From Methylomonas fluvii (GTDB taxonomy: Bacteria > Pseudomonadota > Gammaproteobacteria > Methylococcales > Methylomonadaceae): a stretch of 64,000 nucleotides of DNA. This document shows positions 1 through 9,964 of the stretch, piece after piece. The notes below the pieces were generated by a model. The model was not told the origin of the DNA. It saw nothing but the letters and a program-made list of their open reading frames with translations, and did no database searches. The stretch covers positions 124,001 to 188,000 of the forward strand of contig NZ_JACXST010000002.1 in assembly GCF_014850975.1 (NCBI RefSeq). Reading direction: 5' to 3'. The position numbers and the translations under genes are program-made. The first letter of the stretch is position 1, and each line of letters opens with the position of its first letter.

Positions 1-869
1 TTTAAGTTATAACCCAAGTGCGAATAGGTGTACTTATGGTCGTAACCGGCCGGCAAATCGCCTAACTGCCAACCAAATCTCTTTTTACAGGTGTTATCCA
101 CACCGGGAGCGCAATAACAATCTCTTCCCCAATCCCGAAACGACTCGATGATAGTTTTCAGGCGACGACTACTGGTAAATACTGCACCGCCCTCGCCCAT
201 CGTAATGTGGTGAGCCGGGTAGAAACTAAGCGTACCAATATCCCCAAAAGTGCCGACATTGCGGCCCTTGTAGGTTGTGCCTAAGGCATCGCAGCAATCT
301 TCTATCAGCCAAAGATTGTATCTTTTTGCAATTTCGACCACTTGATCCAGGTCAAACGGGTTGCCCAGCGTGTGGGCGATCATGATTGCCTTGGTTTTAG
401 GCGTAATAGCCGCTTCGATTTTACTGGGATCGATGTTATAGGTTGGTATTTCCACATCGACAAATACCGGGACAAGGTCGTAAAGCAGAATGGGATTCAC
501 TGTTGTGGGAAAACCAGCCGCTACGGAAATGACTTCGTCGCCTTTTTGCAAGGCCCGGTCTCCCAGTTTTTCGGATGTCAAACAGGCAAAAGCCAGCAGA
601 TTCGCAGAGGAACCGGAATTGACCGTCAACGCGCTGCTAACGCCAATAAACTCGGCCAATTGCTTTTCAAACTGGTCGTTAAATCGTCCGGTAGTCAACC
701 AACCGTCTAGCGACGCTTCGACCATATAACTAAGTTCTTTGGCCCCGAGAATTTTACCCGACGGCGGCACTACGGACTGTTCCGGAACGAAAGCTTTTTC
801 GGCATAACGTTCGGCGGCGTATTGTTCAACCAAATCCAAAATCTGCGCTTTTAATGTATTTTCTGTCAC
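1..869 (-). CDS. rfbH: CDP-4-keto-6-deoxy-D-glucose 3-dehydrase (E1), partial
   Basis: Leftward gene cut by the window edge; 289 N-terminal residues are visible. E1 is a PMP- and [2Fe-2S]-dependent enzyme that removes the C3 hydroxyl of CDP-4-keto-6-deoxyglucose, the committed step to 3,6-dideoxyhexoses of LPS. The sequence has the diagnostic histidine in place of the usual PLP lysine (PAHH, His220/221) and all four iron-sulphur cysteines with the family's C-x57-C-x1-C-x7-C spacing (Cys193, 251, 253, 261). The start is GTG at 869, because the nearby upstream TTG is out of frame. It lies 25 bp after rfbG in the same operon. The identification is very secure; only the C-terminus is missing. Confidence 0.95.
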   Translation of the reverse strand, partial: MTENTLKAQILDLVEQYAAERYAEKAFVPEQSVVPPSGKILGAKELSYMVEASLDGWLTTGRFNDQFEKQLAEFIGVSSALTVNSGSSANLLAFACLTSEKLGDRALQKGDEVISVAAGFPTTVNPILLYDLVPVFVDVEIPTYNIDPSKIEAAITPKTKAIMIAHTLGNPFDLDQVVEIAKRYNLWLIEDCCDALGTTYKGRNVGTFGDIGTLSFYPAHHITMGEGGAVFTSSRRLKTIIESFRDWGRDCYCAPGVDNTCKKRFGWQLGDLPAGYDHKYTYSHLGYNL

Positions 870-894
870 TGTCTTATCTTTGTGTTCAATAAAA

Positions 895-1977
895 TTAATG
901 TTGATCAGCTGTCAAAAACTGCTCTAACTGCTCCGCGCAGACTTGCTGCATATCCTTGCCTTGTTGATAGGCCAGGTTCCAGTCGACAATCATCGCCAAC
1001 GCTTGGGCCAGAGTCCAACGCGGCACCCAACCCAGAAGGGTCTTGGCTTTGGAGCAATCAAGCTTCAAATAGTGCGCTTCATGCGGCTGCTCACTAGCAT
1101 CGATTTGCCAACTTGCGCCATTGCCCCATAAATCCGCCAGTTTTTCCAATATCCACGATACGGGTTGCGCATCGGCTTCGCTGGGCCCGAAATTCCAACC
1201 CTCCGCGTATCGACTACCTTTTTTGTATAGTTGTTCGGCTAACAGGACATAACCGGTCACCGGCTCCAGTACATGCTGCCAAGGCCTGATGGCTGTCGGG
1301 TTACGAATCGTCACAGCCTCCCCTGCCATGAACGCTTTCATGATGTCTGGAATTAAGCGATCCTGAGCCCAATCCCCGCCGCCAATCACATTGCCGGCAC
1401 GCACCGACGCCACCGCCACCCCGTGCTCAGCGTAGCGTTCGCTGGGAAAAAACGAATTACGATAGCTGGCAGTTACCAGTTCCGAACAGCCTTTGCTATT
1501 GCTGTAAGGATCGAAGCCACCCATCGGCTCATTTTCCCGGTAGCCCCACAACCACTCCTTGTTTTCATAGCATTTGTCGCTGGTGACTATCACAACTGAC
1601 TTTACCGACGCGGTGTGCCTGACAGCCTCCAGTAAATTAACCGTACCCATCACATTGGTGGCGTAGGTTTCCACCGGCTGTTGATAGGAATAACGAACAA
1701 GCGGTTGCGCGGCCAAATGAAACACAAACTCAGGTTGAAAGCTTTGCATTTCCGCCATCACGCTGGTTAAATCCCGAATATCGCCTTCAACGTGCTGCAG
1801 TACCGAAGCAATACCGGCCACTTGGAACAAACTGGGTGTGGTCGGCGCCGGTAACGCATACCCTTTGATCTCCGCACCTAACCGATGCAGATATAACGCC
1901 AACCAACCGCCTTTAAATCCCGTATGCCCGGTTATAAAAACCCGTTTGCCTCGCCAAAAATCGCTATGTTCTACCAT
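895..1977 (-). CDS. rfbG: CDP-glucose 4,6-dehydratase
   Basis: Converts CDP-D-glucose to CDP-4-keto-6-deoxy-D-glucose, feeding RfbH. It is an extended SDR: the N-terminal NAD-binding glycine motif GHTGFKG follows about ten residues after the start, and the catalytic YSNSK (Y-x3-K) sits mid-protein. The 360-residue length fits the family. I chose ATG at 1977, which overlaps the rfbF stop (ATGGTAG) by 7 bp and suggests translational coupling; an upstream in-frame start at 2007 would add ten unconserved residues. It sits between rfbF and rfbH, the classical order for CDP-3,6-dideoxyhexose synthesis. Confidence 0.94.
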   Translation of the reverse strand: MVEHSDFWRGKRVFITGHTGFKGGWLALYLHRLGAEIKGYALPAPTTPSLFQVAGIASVLQHVEGDIRDLTSVMAEMQSFQPEFVFHLAAQPLVRYSYQQPVETYATNVMGTVNLLEAVRHTASVKSVVIVTSDKCYENKEWLWGYRENEPMGGFDPYSNSKGCSELVTASYRNSFFPSERYAEHGVAVASVRAGNVIGGGDWAQDRLIPDIMKAFMAGEAVTIRNPTAIRPWQHVLEPVTGYVLLAEQLYKKGSRYAEGWNFGPSEADAQPVSWILEKLADLWGNGASWQIDASEQPHEAHYLKLDCSKAKTLLGWVPRWTLAQALAMIVDWNLAYQQGKDMQQVCAEQLEQFLTADQH

Positions 1978-2738
1978 ATCTTCCACGGTGCTTTTTGCTG
2001 TTGCCAAAGCTGTTCCAAATGCTGCTTATCTCTTAATGTATCCATGGGTTGCCAGAAGCCTTTGTGGAAATAAGCGTGCAGCTGATTGCTGTTCGCCAGA
2101 CGCTCCATCGGTTCTTTTTCCCATAGCGTTTCGTCGCTATCGATTAAATCGAACACTGCCGACGACAACACAAAAAAACCGCCGTTGATCCAGGCGCCGT
2201 CGCCCTGCGGTTTCTCCTGAAAACTTTTGATGCGGCTCCCCACCAATTCCAAGGCGCCAAACCGGCCGGGCGGTTGCACGGCGGTCACAGTTGCGGCGTT
2301 ATTGTGGGAATGATGAAAATCGATCAGCGCATTAATATCGACATCGCCGACCCCATCTCCGTAAGTAAAACAGAATGTTTCATCGCCGATATAATCGCGA
2401 ACTCTTTTTAACCGGCCACCAGTCATCGTTAATTCACCGGTATCTACTAAAGTGACTTTCCATGGCTCTGCATATTTTTGATGCACCTGCATCTCGTTAT
2501 GCTCCATATCGAAGGTCACATCCGACATATGTAGAAAGTAATTAGCAAAATACTCCTTAATAATATAGCCTTTATATCCCAAACATATTATAAATTCGTT
2601 AATTCCATAATGAGAATATAACTTCATTATATGCCATAAAATAGGCCTACCACCTATTTCAATCATCGGTTTAGGCTTCACCGAGGTTTCTTCATTAATA
2701 CGAGTGCCCAACCCACCCGCAAGAATAACCAACTTCAT
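1971..2738 (-). CDS. rfbF: Glucose-1-phosphate cytidylyltransferase
   Basis: Makes CDP-glucose from glucose-1-phosphate and CTP, the first step of the CDP-3,6-dideoxyhexose branch. The nucleotidyltransferase signature LAGGLGTR starts at residue 6 and is followed by the sugar-phosphate loop [16 protein letters not shown]. At 255 residues it matches the family. Transcribed leftward 32 bp after the preceding SDR gene and overlapping rfbG by 7 bp. Together with rfbG and rfbH it gives CDP-4-keto-3,6-dideoxyglucose; the final reductase is probably one of the SDR genes upstream in the operon. Confidence 0.94.
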   Translation of the reverse strand: MKLVILAGGLGTRINEETSVKPKPMIEIGGRPILWHIMKLYSHYGINEFIICLGYKGYIIKEYFANYFLHMSDVTFDMEHNEMQVHQKYAEPWKVTLVDTGELTMTGGRLKRVRDYIGDETFCFTYGDGVGDVDINALIDFHHSHNNAATVTAVQPPGRFGALELVGSRIKSFQEKPQGDGAWINGGFFVLSSAVFDLIDSDETLWEKEPMERLANSNQLHAYFHKGFWQPMDTLRDKQHLEQLWQQQKAPWKIW

Positions 2739-2770
2739 TAATATTTCCTCTTGGTTATAGACACAATCAT

Positions 2771-3772
2771 CTATCCACTACATTTGTTCAAATTACGGAT
2801 ATACTCGGCAGTTTCTAAAATTTGTCGATCTAGGCCGGTTACTGGAAATTCGAACCCTTTTATAATATCTTTAATAGGCTGTTCATTTCCCAAATAGCTA
2901 TCAGATTCCCCATGTATCATATTCGGACGCTCAACTGTTAAGTCAGTAGCATCCAGTAGCTTGCATACTTTTTCAGCCAACTCACCCACTTCCACCGTTT
3001 CATCACCTACGGTGTCGAAACAGACAATTTTTCCGAAACGTTCCGAGAACATCATGCGAATACAGATCAGCAGTAAATCCAGTATGTAAATATAAGACCG
3101 AAACACGGGCTTATTTGCCCGAATTAGCACATTTTCTCGGGCAATGACATTCGCAATAATCGAGGACAAGGCATAAGCATTTAGCTTATTGATATATGGC
3201 CCGCTTAGATTAAATATTCTCGGGATAAGGAGTTTTATATCGGACTTACTGCATATCTCTTGAAAGAGCAACTCATCTTCATATTTTAATCTACCGTACA
3301 GATTTGCAGACTTATCTCTATTGCTATCGTTTAAATAATCGTAGACTGCTCCGGACGACGACAATAGCACAGCTTTTACCTGTGATTGTTTCAATACCTG
3401 TATCACCAAGCCCTGAATATCTCTATTCAAGCGAATATATTCATCGTCTGTATATCCGCCAACCTTATCCTTGGTTAAAAACGCAAAGTGAAACAAATAG
3501 AGATTGTGTTGCGTATGCCGATGGGTAATTTCCGCCAAAGGTCTAACGGATACTGTACGGCCATCCGCCAATACTATCTGCTGTTCACGCGATCCATAGG
3601 CCGATACCCGCTGGTTAAATTCGCCGCCGTACAAAGCGGAAAACAACTCCAGAGTTGCCCGGCCTAACCAGCCGCTGGCGCCCGTCACAGCAATATGAGC
3701 CTGCTTACTCAGCAGACGATCCACAATAAATCGATAATCTGCGCCAAACGCTTTTTCGAAATTAAAAGCCAT
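2771..3772 (-). CDS. NAD-dependent epimerase/dehydratase (extended SDR)
   Basis: A 333-residue extended SDR. The Rossmann motif GASGWLG is near residue 31 and the catalytic Y-x3-K is YGRLK, preceded by an SSSGAVYD serine region. It overlaps the upstream cyclase gene by 1 bp and precedes rfbF by 32 bp, so it is in the polysaccharide operon. Its substrate cannot be read from sequence. It could be the C4 reductase finishing a CDP-3,6-dideoxyhexose (the abequose/paratose-synthase role) or act on the product of the neighbouring cyclase and aldolase. AT-rich compared with the rfbBDAC genes, which suggests separate acquisition of this cassette. Confidence 0.8.
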   Translation of the reverse strand: MAFNFEKAFGADYRFIVDRLLSKQAHIAVTGASGWLGRATLELFSALYGGEFNQRVSAYGSREQQIVLADGRTVSVRPLAEITHRHTQHNLYLFHFAFLTKDKVGGYTDDEYIRLNRDIQGLVIQVLKQSQVKAVLLSSSGAVYDYLNDSNRDKSANLYGRLKYEDELLFQEICSKSDIKLLIPRIFNLSGPYINKLNAYALSSIIANVIARENVLIRANKPVFRSYIYILDLLLICIRMMFSERFGKIVCFDTVGDETVEVGELAEKVCKLLDATDLTVERPNMIHGESDSYLGNEQPIKDIIKGFEFPVTGLDRQILETAEYIRNLNKCSG

Positions 3773-4848
3773 TATTTGTAGCTTTGACTAATAACTGAGC
3801 TAATCGCAGACTTCAAATTGACTATATTTGTCTCGGTTTTATCGATAAATAATCGCTCTAATGCTCCGGAATCATTCACACTGATAATAATAAAATGACT
3901 GGCGGAATGCTTTTTATCGGATATAAAACACTCAAAGACTTTTTCCACATCAATTCGCTGGATAATTTCTTTCAGCATCGGAATTTCATCCAATAAGCCA
4001 ATGACATAATCTTTCAACTGTTGAGTATCCGCCGGAATTTGCTTCAGACCACCGCTCACTTGGGCATAGTTAATGGCAATCAGCATGCCTAATCCAACCG
4101 CTATGCCATGGCTTACTTCAAAATTGGAAGCACCTTCCAAAGCGTGCCCGAAGGTATGACCAAAATTCAACAACAAACGCTCGGCTTTATCAAATTCATC
4201 AATTTCGATAAACCATTTCTTTGCTTTTAAACTTAATTCAATTACATCCGCATACCCTTCTACATTCATATCCATTTGCGGATTTAACTGCATATACTCA
4301 GAAAAACACGAACTTCCTTTGGCATAGCAAATCTTCACGGCCTCGCACAATCCGGCGATTTTCTGTTCCGAGTTGAGGGTTTTTACTAAATTGGGATCAA
4401 TTATAATGGTCTCCGGGGGATGAAAATTTCCAACCAGATTTTTATAACGTCCAACATTGATAGATGACTTACCCCCAATACAAGAATCCACCATACCCAA
4501 TAGAGTGGTGGGAATATAATCCCATTTGATACCGCGCATATAAATAGAAGCACAAAAGGTAGCTATATCCTGCAGACTCCCACCACCAACAGCCGTCAAC
4601 TTAGCTTGCCTTGTTAAAGCTAAATCTCGCATCTTTATAATTATATCGGGAACGGATTTCAAACTTTTGGTTTCTTCATTCGCCGGTACAGCAATAACCT
4701 TGGCATTCCCGGAAAAAGCCGTTTCAAAAAAGTTATCGCATAACACGGCACTATTCTCATTTTGCCGCTGTACTTCGACAAAAGCACCGCTTTCTATTAC
4801 CACGCGATAATTTGCAATACTGGATTGAATATCAAACGATACGGACAT
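3772..4848 (-). CDS. 3-dehydroquinate-synthase-like sugar-phosphate cyclase
   Basis: 358 residues with the full DHQS fold signature: glycine-rich NAD site GGGSLQDIATF, PTTLLGMVDSCIGGK, KNLVGNFHPP, LCEAVK, and the metal-binding LLNFGHTFGHALE and HGIAVG histidines. The family cyclises phosphorylated keto sugars (DHQS in the shikimate pathway; inosose and valiolone synthases in secondary metabolism). The HGIAVG motif differs from the HGEAV of housekeeping AroB, and the gene lies in an O-antigen operon between two SDR genes and an aldolase, so a specialised cyclase is more likely than shikimate synthesis. It overlaps the upstream SDR by 17 bp. Substrate unknown. Confidence 0.82.
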   Translation of the reverse strand: MSVSFDIQSSIANYRVVIESGAFVEVQRQNENSAVLCDNFFETAFSGNAKVIAVPANEETKSLKSVPDIIIKMRDLALTRQAKLTAVGGGSLQDIATFCASIYMRGIKWDYIPTTLLGMVDSCIGGKSSINVGRYKNLVGNFHPPETIIIDPNLVKTLNSEQKIAGLCEAVKICYAKGSSCFSEYMQLNPQMDMNVEGYADVIELSLKAKKWFIEIDEFDKAERLLLNFGHTFGHALEGASNFEVSHGIAVGLGMLIAINYAQVSGGLKQIPADTQQLKDYVIGLLDEIPMLKEIIQRIDVEKVFECFISDKKHSASHFIIISVNDSGALERLFIDKTETNIVNLKSAISSVISQSYK

Positions 4849-5524
4849 GACTAAATCCTAAGTCTGCACTAATAAATTGACCTGTTATACCGGTATTTTC
4901 CGGAGAACACAGAAAATAAACCATATTAGCTACATCCTCCAACGTCGCTAGTCGGTTAAACTTCGTCGCATCGATTATCTTTTTTAGCTGTTCCGGTGCA
5001 AGATTTTGGTGAGTCATTGGCGTATCCAATGCACCAGGCAGAACCGCATTAATTAAATAGCCGTCACGGGCAAGATCGGTTGCCGCGGAAAGCACTAATC
5101 CATTCAATGCGGATTTAGTCATACAATACGATAACTTGTCCTGTCTGGCGATATTTTGCCATATTGAACTAATCACCGCTAAACGCGCTTTTTCAGCCAA
5201 CAAGCCTTCATTTAATAAAATATTTAATGACTTAACAATAAACAAGCAATTGGCTTTATATAACTCAATATTTTTATCTATATCAAATTTATAAATGCTA
5301 TCGTTACAATTCATCCCTTGCGCCCAACATACCGCATTGAATTGGCCTGCTGCTTTAAGCGCGGATAAATTCAAATTGTCATCGAATGGGTCAAATAAAA
5401 TATGCTCAGGAAGCGCGCTTTGCTTTCTGGTCGCTATAACGACCTGCCATCCCTTGGTATCGAATAATTGGCAAACATGTGCACCTATTGTACCGGTACC
5501 GCCGAAGACCAGAATTTTTTGCAT
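4832..5524 (-). CDS. Short-chain dehydrogenase/reductase
   Basis: Classical SDR of about 230 residues. The N-terminal motif is ILVFGGTGTIGAH and the catalytic YCMTK (Y-x3-K) lies mid-protein after VISSI. Start chosen at ATG 5524 because the glycine motif begins only a few residues later; a TTG four codons upstream is possible. It starts 13 bp after the aldolase and overlaps the cyclase gene by 17 bp, indicating coupled expression. It probably reduces or oxidises a keto group on an intermediate made by the adjacent aldolase or cyclase, but the substrate is unknown. Confidence 0.8.
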   Translation of the reverse strand: MQKILVFGGTGTIGAHVCQLFDTKGWQVVIATRKQSALPEHILFDPFDDNLNLSALKAAGQFNAVCWAQGMNCNDSIYKFDIDKNIELYKANCLFIVKSLNILLNEGLLAEKARLAVISSIWQNIARQDKLSYCMTKSALNGLVLSAATDLARDGYLINAVLPGALDTPMTHQNLAPEQLKKIIDATKFNRLATLEDVANMVYFLCSPENTGITGQFISADLGFSHVRIV

Positions 5525-5537
5525 TGCTTCGACCAAA

Positions 5538-6341
5538 TTAATTGCTATCTCTTAATACGTTCCAACGCCCCTCAAGCATCGCTATTCGAGACAGATCTTC
5601 CTTGGCAATAATATCGTAATAATCACGTTTATTCTGTAACCAAAGTAATTCAAAATGCACGGCGTTTAACAAGCCTTTTTCAATATCTGGCTTGTCTAGC
5701 GAATGGCCGGAAAATATGACTTTTCGAGTCTCAAATCGGGTAAGGTGGACCTGGTTAATTTCTTTCAATGCCGGCAACGCATCAATGGAAACACCACCGC
5801 CCACCACAAAGTCCAAACCTTTTTCTTTACACTCTTTGGCAGTGGCAATACAACACTCCGTTACTTGCGGCTGATTAATGGCATCTCTCGAATAGCCACG
5901 TGACAAGGAAAAATCCACACGGCCAAACACCATGCCATCGACGCCGTTATCTTGCCTCGCTTGATCGGCCAGGCTTTGCACCACTTGAAACGCTTGTTCG
6001 GTTTCAATATTGAATAAAAAATCAGTATCTTGCTGCTCGTCTTCCGTGAATACTTTATTCTTCGCGTCTATATATTTAGACAGCGCGTAAGTGCTTTCAA
6101 TCATCGGCGCGATGATATGATCCACACCAATTAATTTACTCTCCAATAAATCGCGCATTGCTTCGCAGCCACCTATCTTCAAACCTACTTTCAGATCCGC
6201 CCTGCGCACAATTTCGATCAATCTCAGCAATTCGTCTGTTCTGGTTCCTTCCGCTTCAAACTCGGCTTTAATGCCTTCGTATCCATACTCCTGCTTTCCC
6301 TTCTTTAGAAGGTCGAGCATTGAGCGTTCTCTTTTATTCAT
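5538..6341 (-). CDS. HpcH/HpaI-type aldolase (citrate-lyase beta-like fold)
   Basis: 267 residues starting at ATG 6341, chosen for the strong ribosome site (gaggaag) 7 bp upstream. It resembles the HpcH/HpaI aldolase superfamily of metal-dependent class II pyruvate aldolases: [30 protein letters not shown] with the metal-ligand glutamate, and [18 protein letters not shown] with the metal-ligand aspartate. Family members form or cleave carbon-carbon bonds using pyruvate enolate. As first gene of the four-gene cassette after rfbC, it may extend a sugar chain before cyclisation; that role is inference. The exact superfamily branch is less certain than the fold. Confidence 0.75.
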   Translation of the reverse strand: MNKRERSMLDLLKKGKQEYGYEGIKAEFEAEGTRTDELLRLIEIVRRADLKVGLKIGGCEAMRDLLESKLIGVDHIIAPMIESTYALSKYIDAKNKVFTEDEQQDTDFLFNIETEQAFQVVQSLADQARQDNGVDGMVFGRVDFSLSRGYSRDAINQPQVTECCIATAKECKEKGLDFVVGGGVSIDALPALKEINQVHLTRFETRKVIFSGHSLDKPDIEKGLLNAVHFELLWLQNKRDYYDIIAKEDLSRIAMLEGRWNVLRDSN

Positions 6342-6436
6342 ATAACTTCCTCTTTTATTGAAATCAAACCAAGCGGCAGCGATAAACTTTATGCTGCAGT
6401 GCAAGCCCGGCGGATATATACATATTAAATGTCAGG

Positions 6437-6976
6437 CTAACAGGCATCCTTGAAAGTTGCGCCCAGCAAATCCTTGCTCGAAAGTTGCGGCACGCCCTCG
6501 AATGGCCAGGCGATTTTCAAATCTGCATCATTCCATATAATGCAACGCTCATATTCGGGTGCATAATAATCAGTGGTTTTATATAAAAACTCAGCTGTTT
6601 CGGACAGCGTTAGAAAACCGTGCGCAAATCCCTCCGGTATCCACATTTGCTGCCGATTTTCCGCAGAAAGTATCTCGCCGACCCACTTTCCAAATGTAGG
6701 GGAACTCTTACGAATGTCCACCGCCACATCGAATACCTCTCCCTGGACCACTCTCACCAACTTGCCTTGCGCCTTAGGCGGCAATTGGTAATGTAATCCG
6801 CGCAACACTCCTTTTTGAGATTTGGAGTGGTTGTCCTGAACAAAATTGACGCTTAAACCTGTCAGCTCCTGAAAGACTTTTTCGTTGAAGCTTTCAAAGA
6901 AAAAACCACGTTCATCACCGAATACTTTTGGTGAAAATAAAATGACATCGGGTATAGCAAGTCTGGTTGCTTGCAT
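6437..6976 (-). CDS. rfbC: dTDP-4-dehydrorhamnose 3,5-epimerase
   Basis: Third step of dTDP-L-rhamnose synthesis. The 179-residue cupin has the family N-terminus (DVILFSPKVFGDERGFFFESF), the substrate/catalytic region QDNHSKSQKGVLRGLHYQ with its catalytic histidine, and the later WIPEGFAHGFLTLSE. It overlaps the rfbA stop by one base. About 95 bp separate it from the next gene, the longest gap in the operon, where the ribosome site of the aldolase lies. Confidence 0.95.
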   Translation of the reverse strand: MQATRLAIPDVILFSPKVFGDERGFFFESFNEKVFQELTGLSVNFVQDNHSKSQKGVLRGLHYQLPPKAQGKLVRVVQGEVFDVAVDIRKSSPTFGKWVGEILSAENRQQMWIPEGFAHGFLTLSETAEFLYKTTDYYAPEYERCIIWNDADLKIAWPFEGVPQLSSKDLLGATFKDAC

Positions 6977-7860
6977 TAAAACACCTGCTTATTCAGTAGG
7001 CCCAGTAAATACTGCCCGTAGCCATTTTTCGCCAATGGCTTGGCCAATTTTTCGATTTGCTCATCTCCAACCCAGCCGCTACGCCAGGCGATTTCTTCCG
7101 GGCAGGCGATTTTCAAACCCTGGCGGGTTTCAATAGTTTCGATGAAATTGCTAGCCTCGATCAAACTGGCATGAGTACCCGTGTCCAACCAGGCATAACC
7201 GCGACCCATGATTTCGACGCTGAGCTGATTTAGGTCCAGATACATTTTATTGACGTCGGTAATCTCCAGCTCGCCGCGCGGCGACGGCTTTAAATTGGCG
7301 GCTATATCGACGACTTGATTGTCGTAAAAATACAAACCGGTCACTGCGTAATTACTTTTTGGCTGAGTCGGTTTTTCCTCTAGCGACGTTGCCCTACCCT
7401 GAGCATCAAAGCTGACGACACCATAGCGCTCCGGGTCATTGACATGATAGGCAAAAACGGTTGCACCTGAGGATTGATCGGTCGCGCGTTTCAATTGAAC
7501 GTGTAAATCGTGGCCGTAAAAAATGTTGTCGCCCAATACCAAAGCGCTGGGCTGTGAACCGACAAAATCCTTACCGATGATAAATGCTTGCGCCAGCCCA
7601 TCGGGACTAGGTTGCACGGCATATTGCAGATTAATACCCCAATCGCTGCCGTCACCCAGCAAATGCTGAAACAACGGCGTATCTTGCGGCGTGGAAATGA
7701 TCAAAATGTCGCGAATCCCGGCTAGCATTAGCGTGCTGAGCGGGTAATAAATCATCGGCTTGTCGTAAATCGGCAGCAGTTGTTTGGAAACCGCTTTCGT
7801 CACCGGATAAAGCCGGGTGCCGGATCCTCCGGCCAGGATTATGCCTTTGCGCTGGTTCAT
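6976..7860 (-). CDS. rfbA: Glucose-1-phosphate thymidylyltransferase
   Basis: First step of dTDP-L-rhamnose synthesis, joining dTTP and glucose-1-phosphate. 294 residues with the N-terminal signature [16 protein letters not shown], followed by [20 protein letters not shown], and [14 protein letters not shown] near the C-terminus. It lies 2 bp after rfbD and overlaps rfbC by one base, so it is tightly coupled within the operon. Confidence 0.96.
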   Translation of the reverse strand: MNQRKGIILAGGSGTRLYPVTKAVSKQLLPIYDKPMIYYPLSTLMLAGIRDILIISTPQDTPLFQHLLGDGSDWGINLQYAVQPSPDGLAQAFIIGKDFVGSQPSALVLGDNIFYGHDLHVQLKRATDQSSGATVFAYHVNDPERYGVVSFDAQGRATSLEEKPTQPKSNYAVTGLYFYDNQVVDIAANLKPSPRGELEITDVNKMYLDLNQLSVEIMGRGYAWLDTGTHASLIEASNFIETIETRQGLKIACPEEIAWRSGWVGDEQIEKLAKPLAKNGYGQYLLGLLNKQVF

Positions 7861-7862
7861 AT

Positions 7863-8759
7863 TTACTTTCCGTACAGTTCAGACAATATTCGCTCGACAC
7901 CCTTTTGCCAAGCCGGCAGTTGTAAACCAAACACACTTTGCAACTTCTCGGTGTTCAATCTTGAGTTTAACGGCCGCTTCGCCGGGGTTTGGTAAGCGCT
8001 GGTGGGAATTGCCGTAATCGATTGTTTGTCGGTCTTCAGCTCCAGCCCGGCTTGACGAGCATAGTCAAGCACCAAGTGAGCATAGTCGTACCAACTGGTT
8101 TCGCCGCTAGCGGTTAGATGATAAACGCCAGCCACTTCCGGTGATTTCAATGCATGACGGATAGCATGGGCACTCACATCCGCCAGCAATTCCGCGCCGG
8201 TTGGCGTACCGATTTGATCGTTAATCACCGATAGCTGTTGCCGCTCTTGCGCCAAGCGCAACATGGTTTTGGCAAAGTTATTCCCTCTGGCTGCGTAGAC
8301 CCAACTGGTCCGAAATATTAAATGCCGGCAATCGCTGGCTTGAATTGCTCGCTCCCCAGCCAATTTGGTTTGCCCATAGACATTCAACGGCCCGATCTGA
8401 TCCTCTTCCCGCCAGGGTTTGTCGCCGCTACCGTCGAAAACGTAATCTGTCGAATAGTGCAGCAACCAGGCACCGATACGTTTGGCTTCTGCCGCCAAAA
8501 CTCCCGGCACCACCGCATTGACCGTATTCGCCAAGTCACTTTCCGACTCGGCTTTATCCACTGCGGTGTAGGCAGCGGCATTGACGATGACATCAGGACG
8601 CAGCGCGCGAACCGTTTCTGCAATCCCGTTTGGATTGCTTAAATCGCCGCAATAATGCTGATCTAATCTGTCAAGCGCAGCCAATTCACCCAAAGGCGCC
8701 AAGCTGCGTTGCAGTTCCCAACCCAGCTGACCATTTTTCCCAAACAGTAAAACTTTCAT
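7863..8759 (-). CDS. rfbD: dTDP-4-dehydrorhamnose reductase
   Basis: Last step of dTDP-L-rhamnose synthesis, NAD(P)H-dependent reduction at C4. 298 residues; Rossmann motif [13 protein letters not shown] at the N-terminus, STDYVFDG, catalytic [10 protein letters not shown] (Y-x3-K), and the [13 protein letters not shown] segment typical of RfbD. Located 24 bp after rfbB and 2 bp before rfbA. Confidence 0.95.
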   Translation of the reverse strand: MKVLLFGKNGQLGWELQRSLAPLGELAALDRLDQHYCGDLSNPNGIAETVRALRPDVIVNAAAYTAVDKAESESDLANTVNAVVPGVLAAEAKRIGAWLLHYSTDYVFDGSGDKPWREEDQIGPLNVYGQTKLAGERAIQASDCRHLIFRTSWVYAARGNNFAKTMLRLAQERQQLSVINDQIGTPTGAELLADVSAHAIRHALKSPEVAGVYHLTASGETSWYDYAHLVLDYARQAGLELKTDKQSITAIPTSAYQTPAKRPLNSRLNTEKLQSVFGLQLPAWQKGVERILSELYGK

Positions 8760-8783
8760 TCAATCAACCATGCAAGGCACTGT

Positions 8784-9854
8784 TTACGCAGTGCGCCCGG
8801 CATAGTTTTTATCCAACCAGGACTGGTAATCACCGGATAACACATTGCTAACCCAGGCTTGATTATCCAGATACCACTGCACCGTTTTGCGAATGCCGGT
8901 CTCAAAGGTTTCCGCCGGTTTCCAGCCGAGCTCCCGCTCCAGCTTTCCAGCATCGATGGCATACCGCCTGTCGTGCCCAGGTCGGTCGGTGACATAAGTA
9001 ATTTGTTCGGCATACGACTTACCATCGGAGCGCGGTTGCAGTTCATCAAGAATACTGCACAGCGTGTTGACTACATCCAGATTGGCTTTTTCATTCCACC
9101 CGCCGACGTTATAAACCTCGCCAAGCTCGCCGGCTTCCAGCACCCGGCGAATCGCACTGCAATGATCCTTCACATACAGCCAGTCGCGAATCTGCTGACC
9201 GTCGCCATAAATTGGCAACGGTTTGCCGGATAAAGCATTTTGGATGCACAGGGGGATGAGTTTTTCCGGAAAATGATAAGGACCGTAATTGTTCGAGCAA
9301 TTGGTGGTCAACACCGGCAAACCGTAGGTATGGTGATACGCACGGACCAAATGGTCGCTGGCGGCTTTACTGGCGGAATAAGGGCTATTCGGTTGATACT
9401 GATGGGTTTCGGCAAACGGCGCGTCGGTCTTTTCCAAAGAACCGTAAACCTCGTCGGTAGACACGTGCATTAGACGGAAAGCCTGCTTGGCCGGCTGTTC
9501 CAAGTTGTTCCAGTATTGCCGTACTGCTTCCAACAAACGGAAACTTCCGACGATATTGGTTTGAATAAAATCTTCCGGTCCGTGGATGGAACGATCAACA
9601 TGGGATTCGGCAGCAAAATTGACTACCACCCGAATCTGGTACTTTTGCAGCAAGCTCAGCACCAAGTCGTAATCAGCAATGTCGCCTTGAACAAATATAT
9701 GTCTGTCATCGCCATGTAGCGAAGCCAAATTCTGTAAGTTACCCGCATAGGTCAATTTATCCAGATTGACGAGCAATTCGTCGCTTTGCGCCAACCAATC
9801 CAATACAAAATTGCTGCCGATAAACCCGGCCCCACCGGTGACTAAAATACTCAT
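8784..9854 (-). CDS. rfbB: dTDP-glucose 4,6-dehydratase
   Basis: Second step of dTDP-L-rhamnose synthesis. 356 residues; N-terminal ILVTGGAGFIGSNF, NFAAESHVDRSI, STDEVYG and catalytic YSASKAASDHLVRAY. It is the promoter-proximal gene of the leftward polysaccharide operon; the roughly 110 bp upstream (9855-9964) are AT-rich and probably carry the promoter, although I cannot place the -35 and -10 boxes with confidence. Confidence 0.96.
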   Translation of the reverse strand: MSILVTGGAGFIGSNFVLDWLAQSDELLVNLDKLTYAGNLQNLASLHGDDRHIFVQGDIADYDLVLSLLQKYQIRVVVNFAAESHVDRSIHGPEDFIQTNIVGSFRLLEAVRQYWNNLEQPAKQAFRLMHVSTDEVYGSLEKTDAPFAETHQYQPNSPYSASKAASDHLVRAYHHTYGLPVLTTNCSNNYGPYHFPEKLIPLCIQNALSGKPLPIYGDGQQIRDWLYVKDHCSAIRRVLEAGELGEVYNVGGWNEKANLDVVNTLCSILDELQPRSDGKSYAEQITYVTDRPGHDRRYAIDAGKLERELGWKPAETFETGIRKTVQWYLDNQAWVSNVLSGDYQSWLDKNYAGRTA

Positions 9855-9964
9855 ATTTAAAGTTTTTTTTATTTTTTCTAACCGTCTGCCCGACGAAAAA
9901 CGCTAATTTTATCGGGGCCATTGTACCTTAGTACCATCCTTCAGTCTCTAATGATTCTGAATCC

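Noticed and set aside
3772-4848. Housekeeping 3-dehydroquinate synthase (aroB)
   Set aside because: No aroK neighbour, and it sits in a surface-sugar operon with changed HGIAVG motif. It remains possible but less likely.
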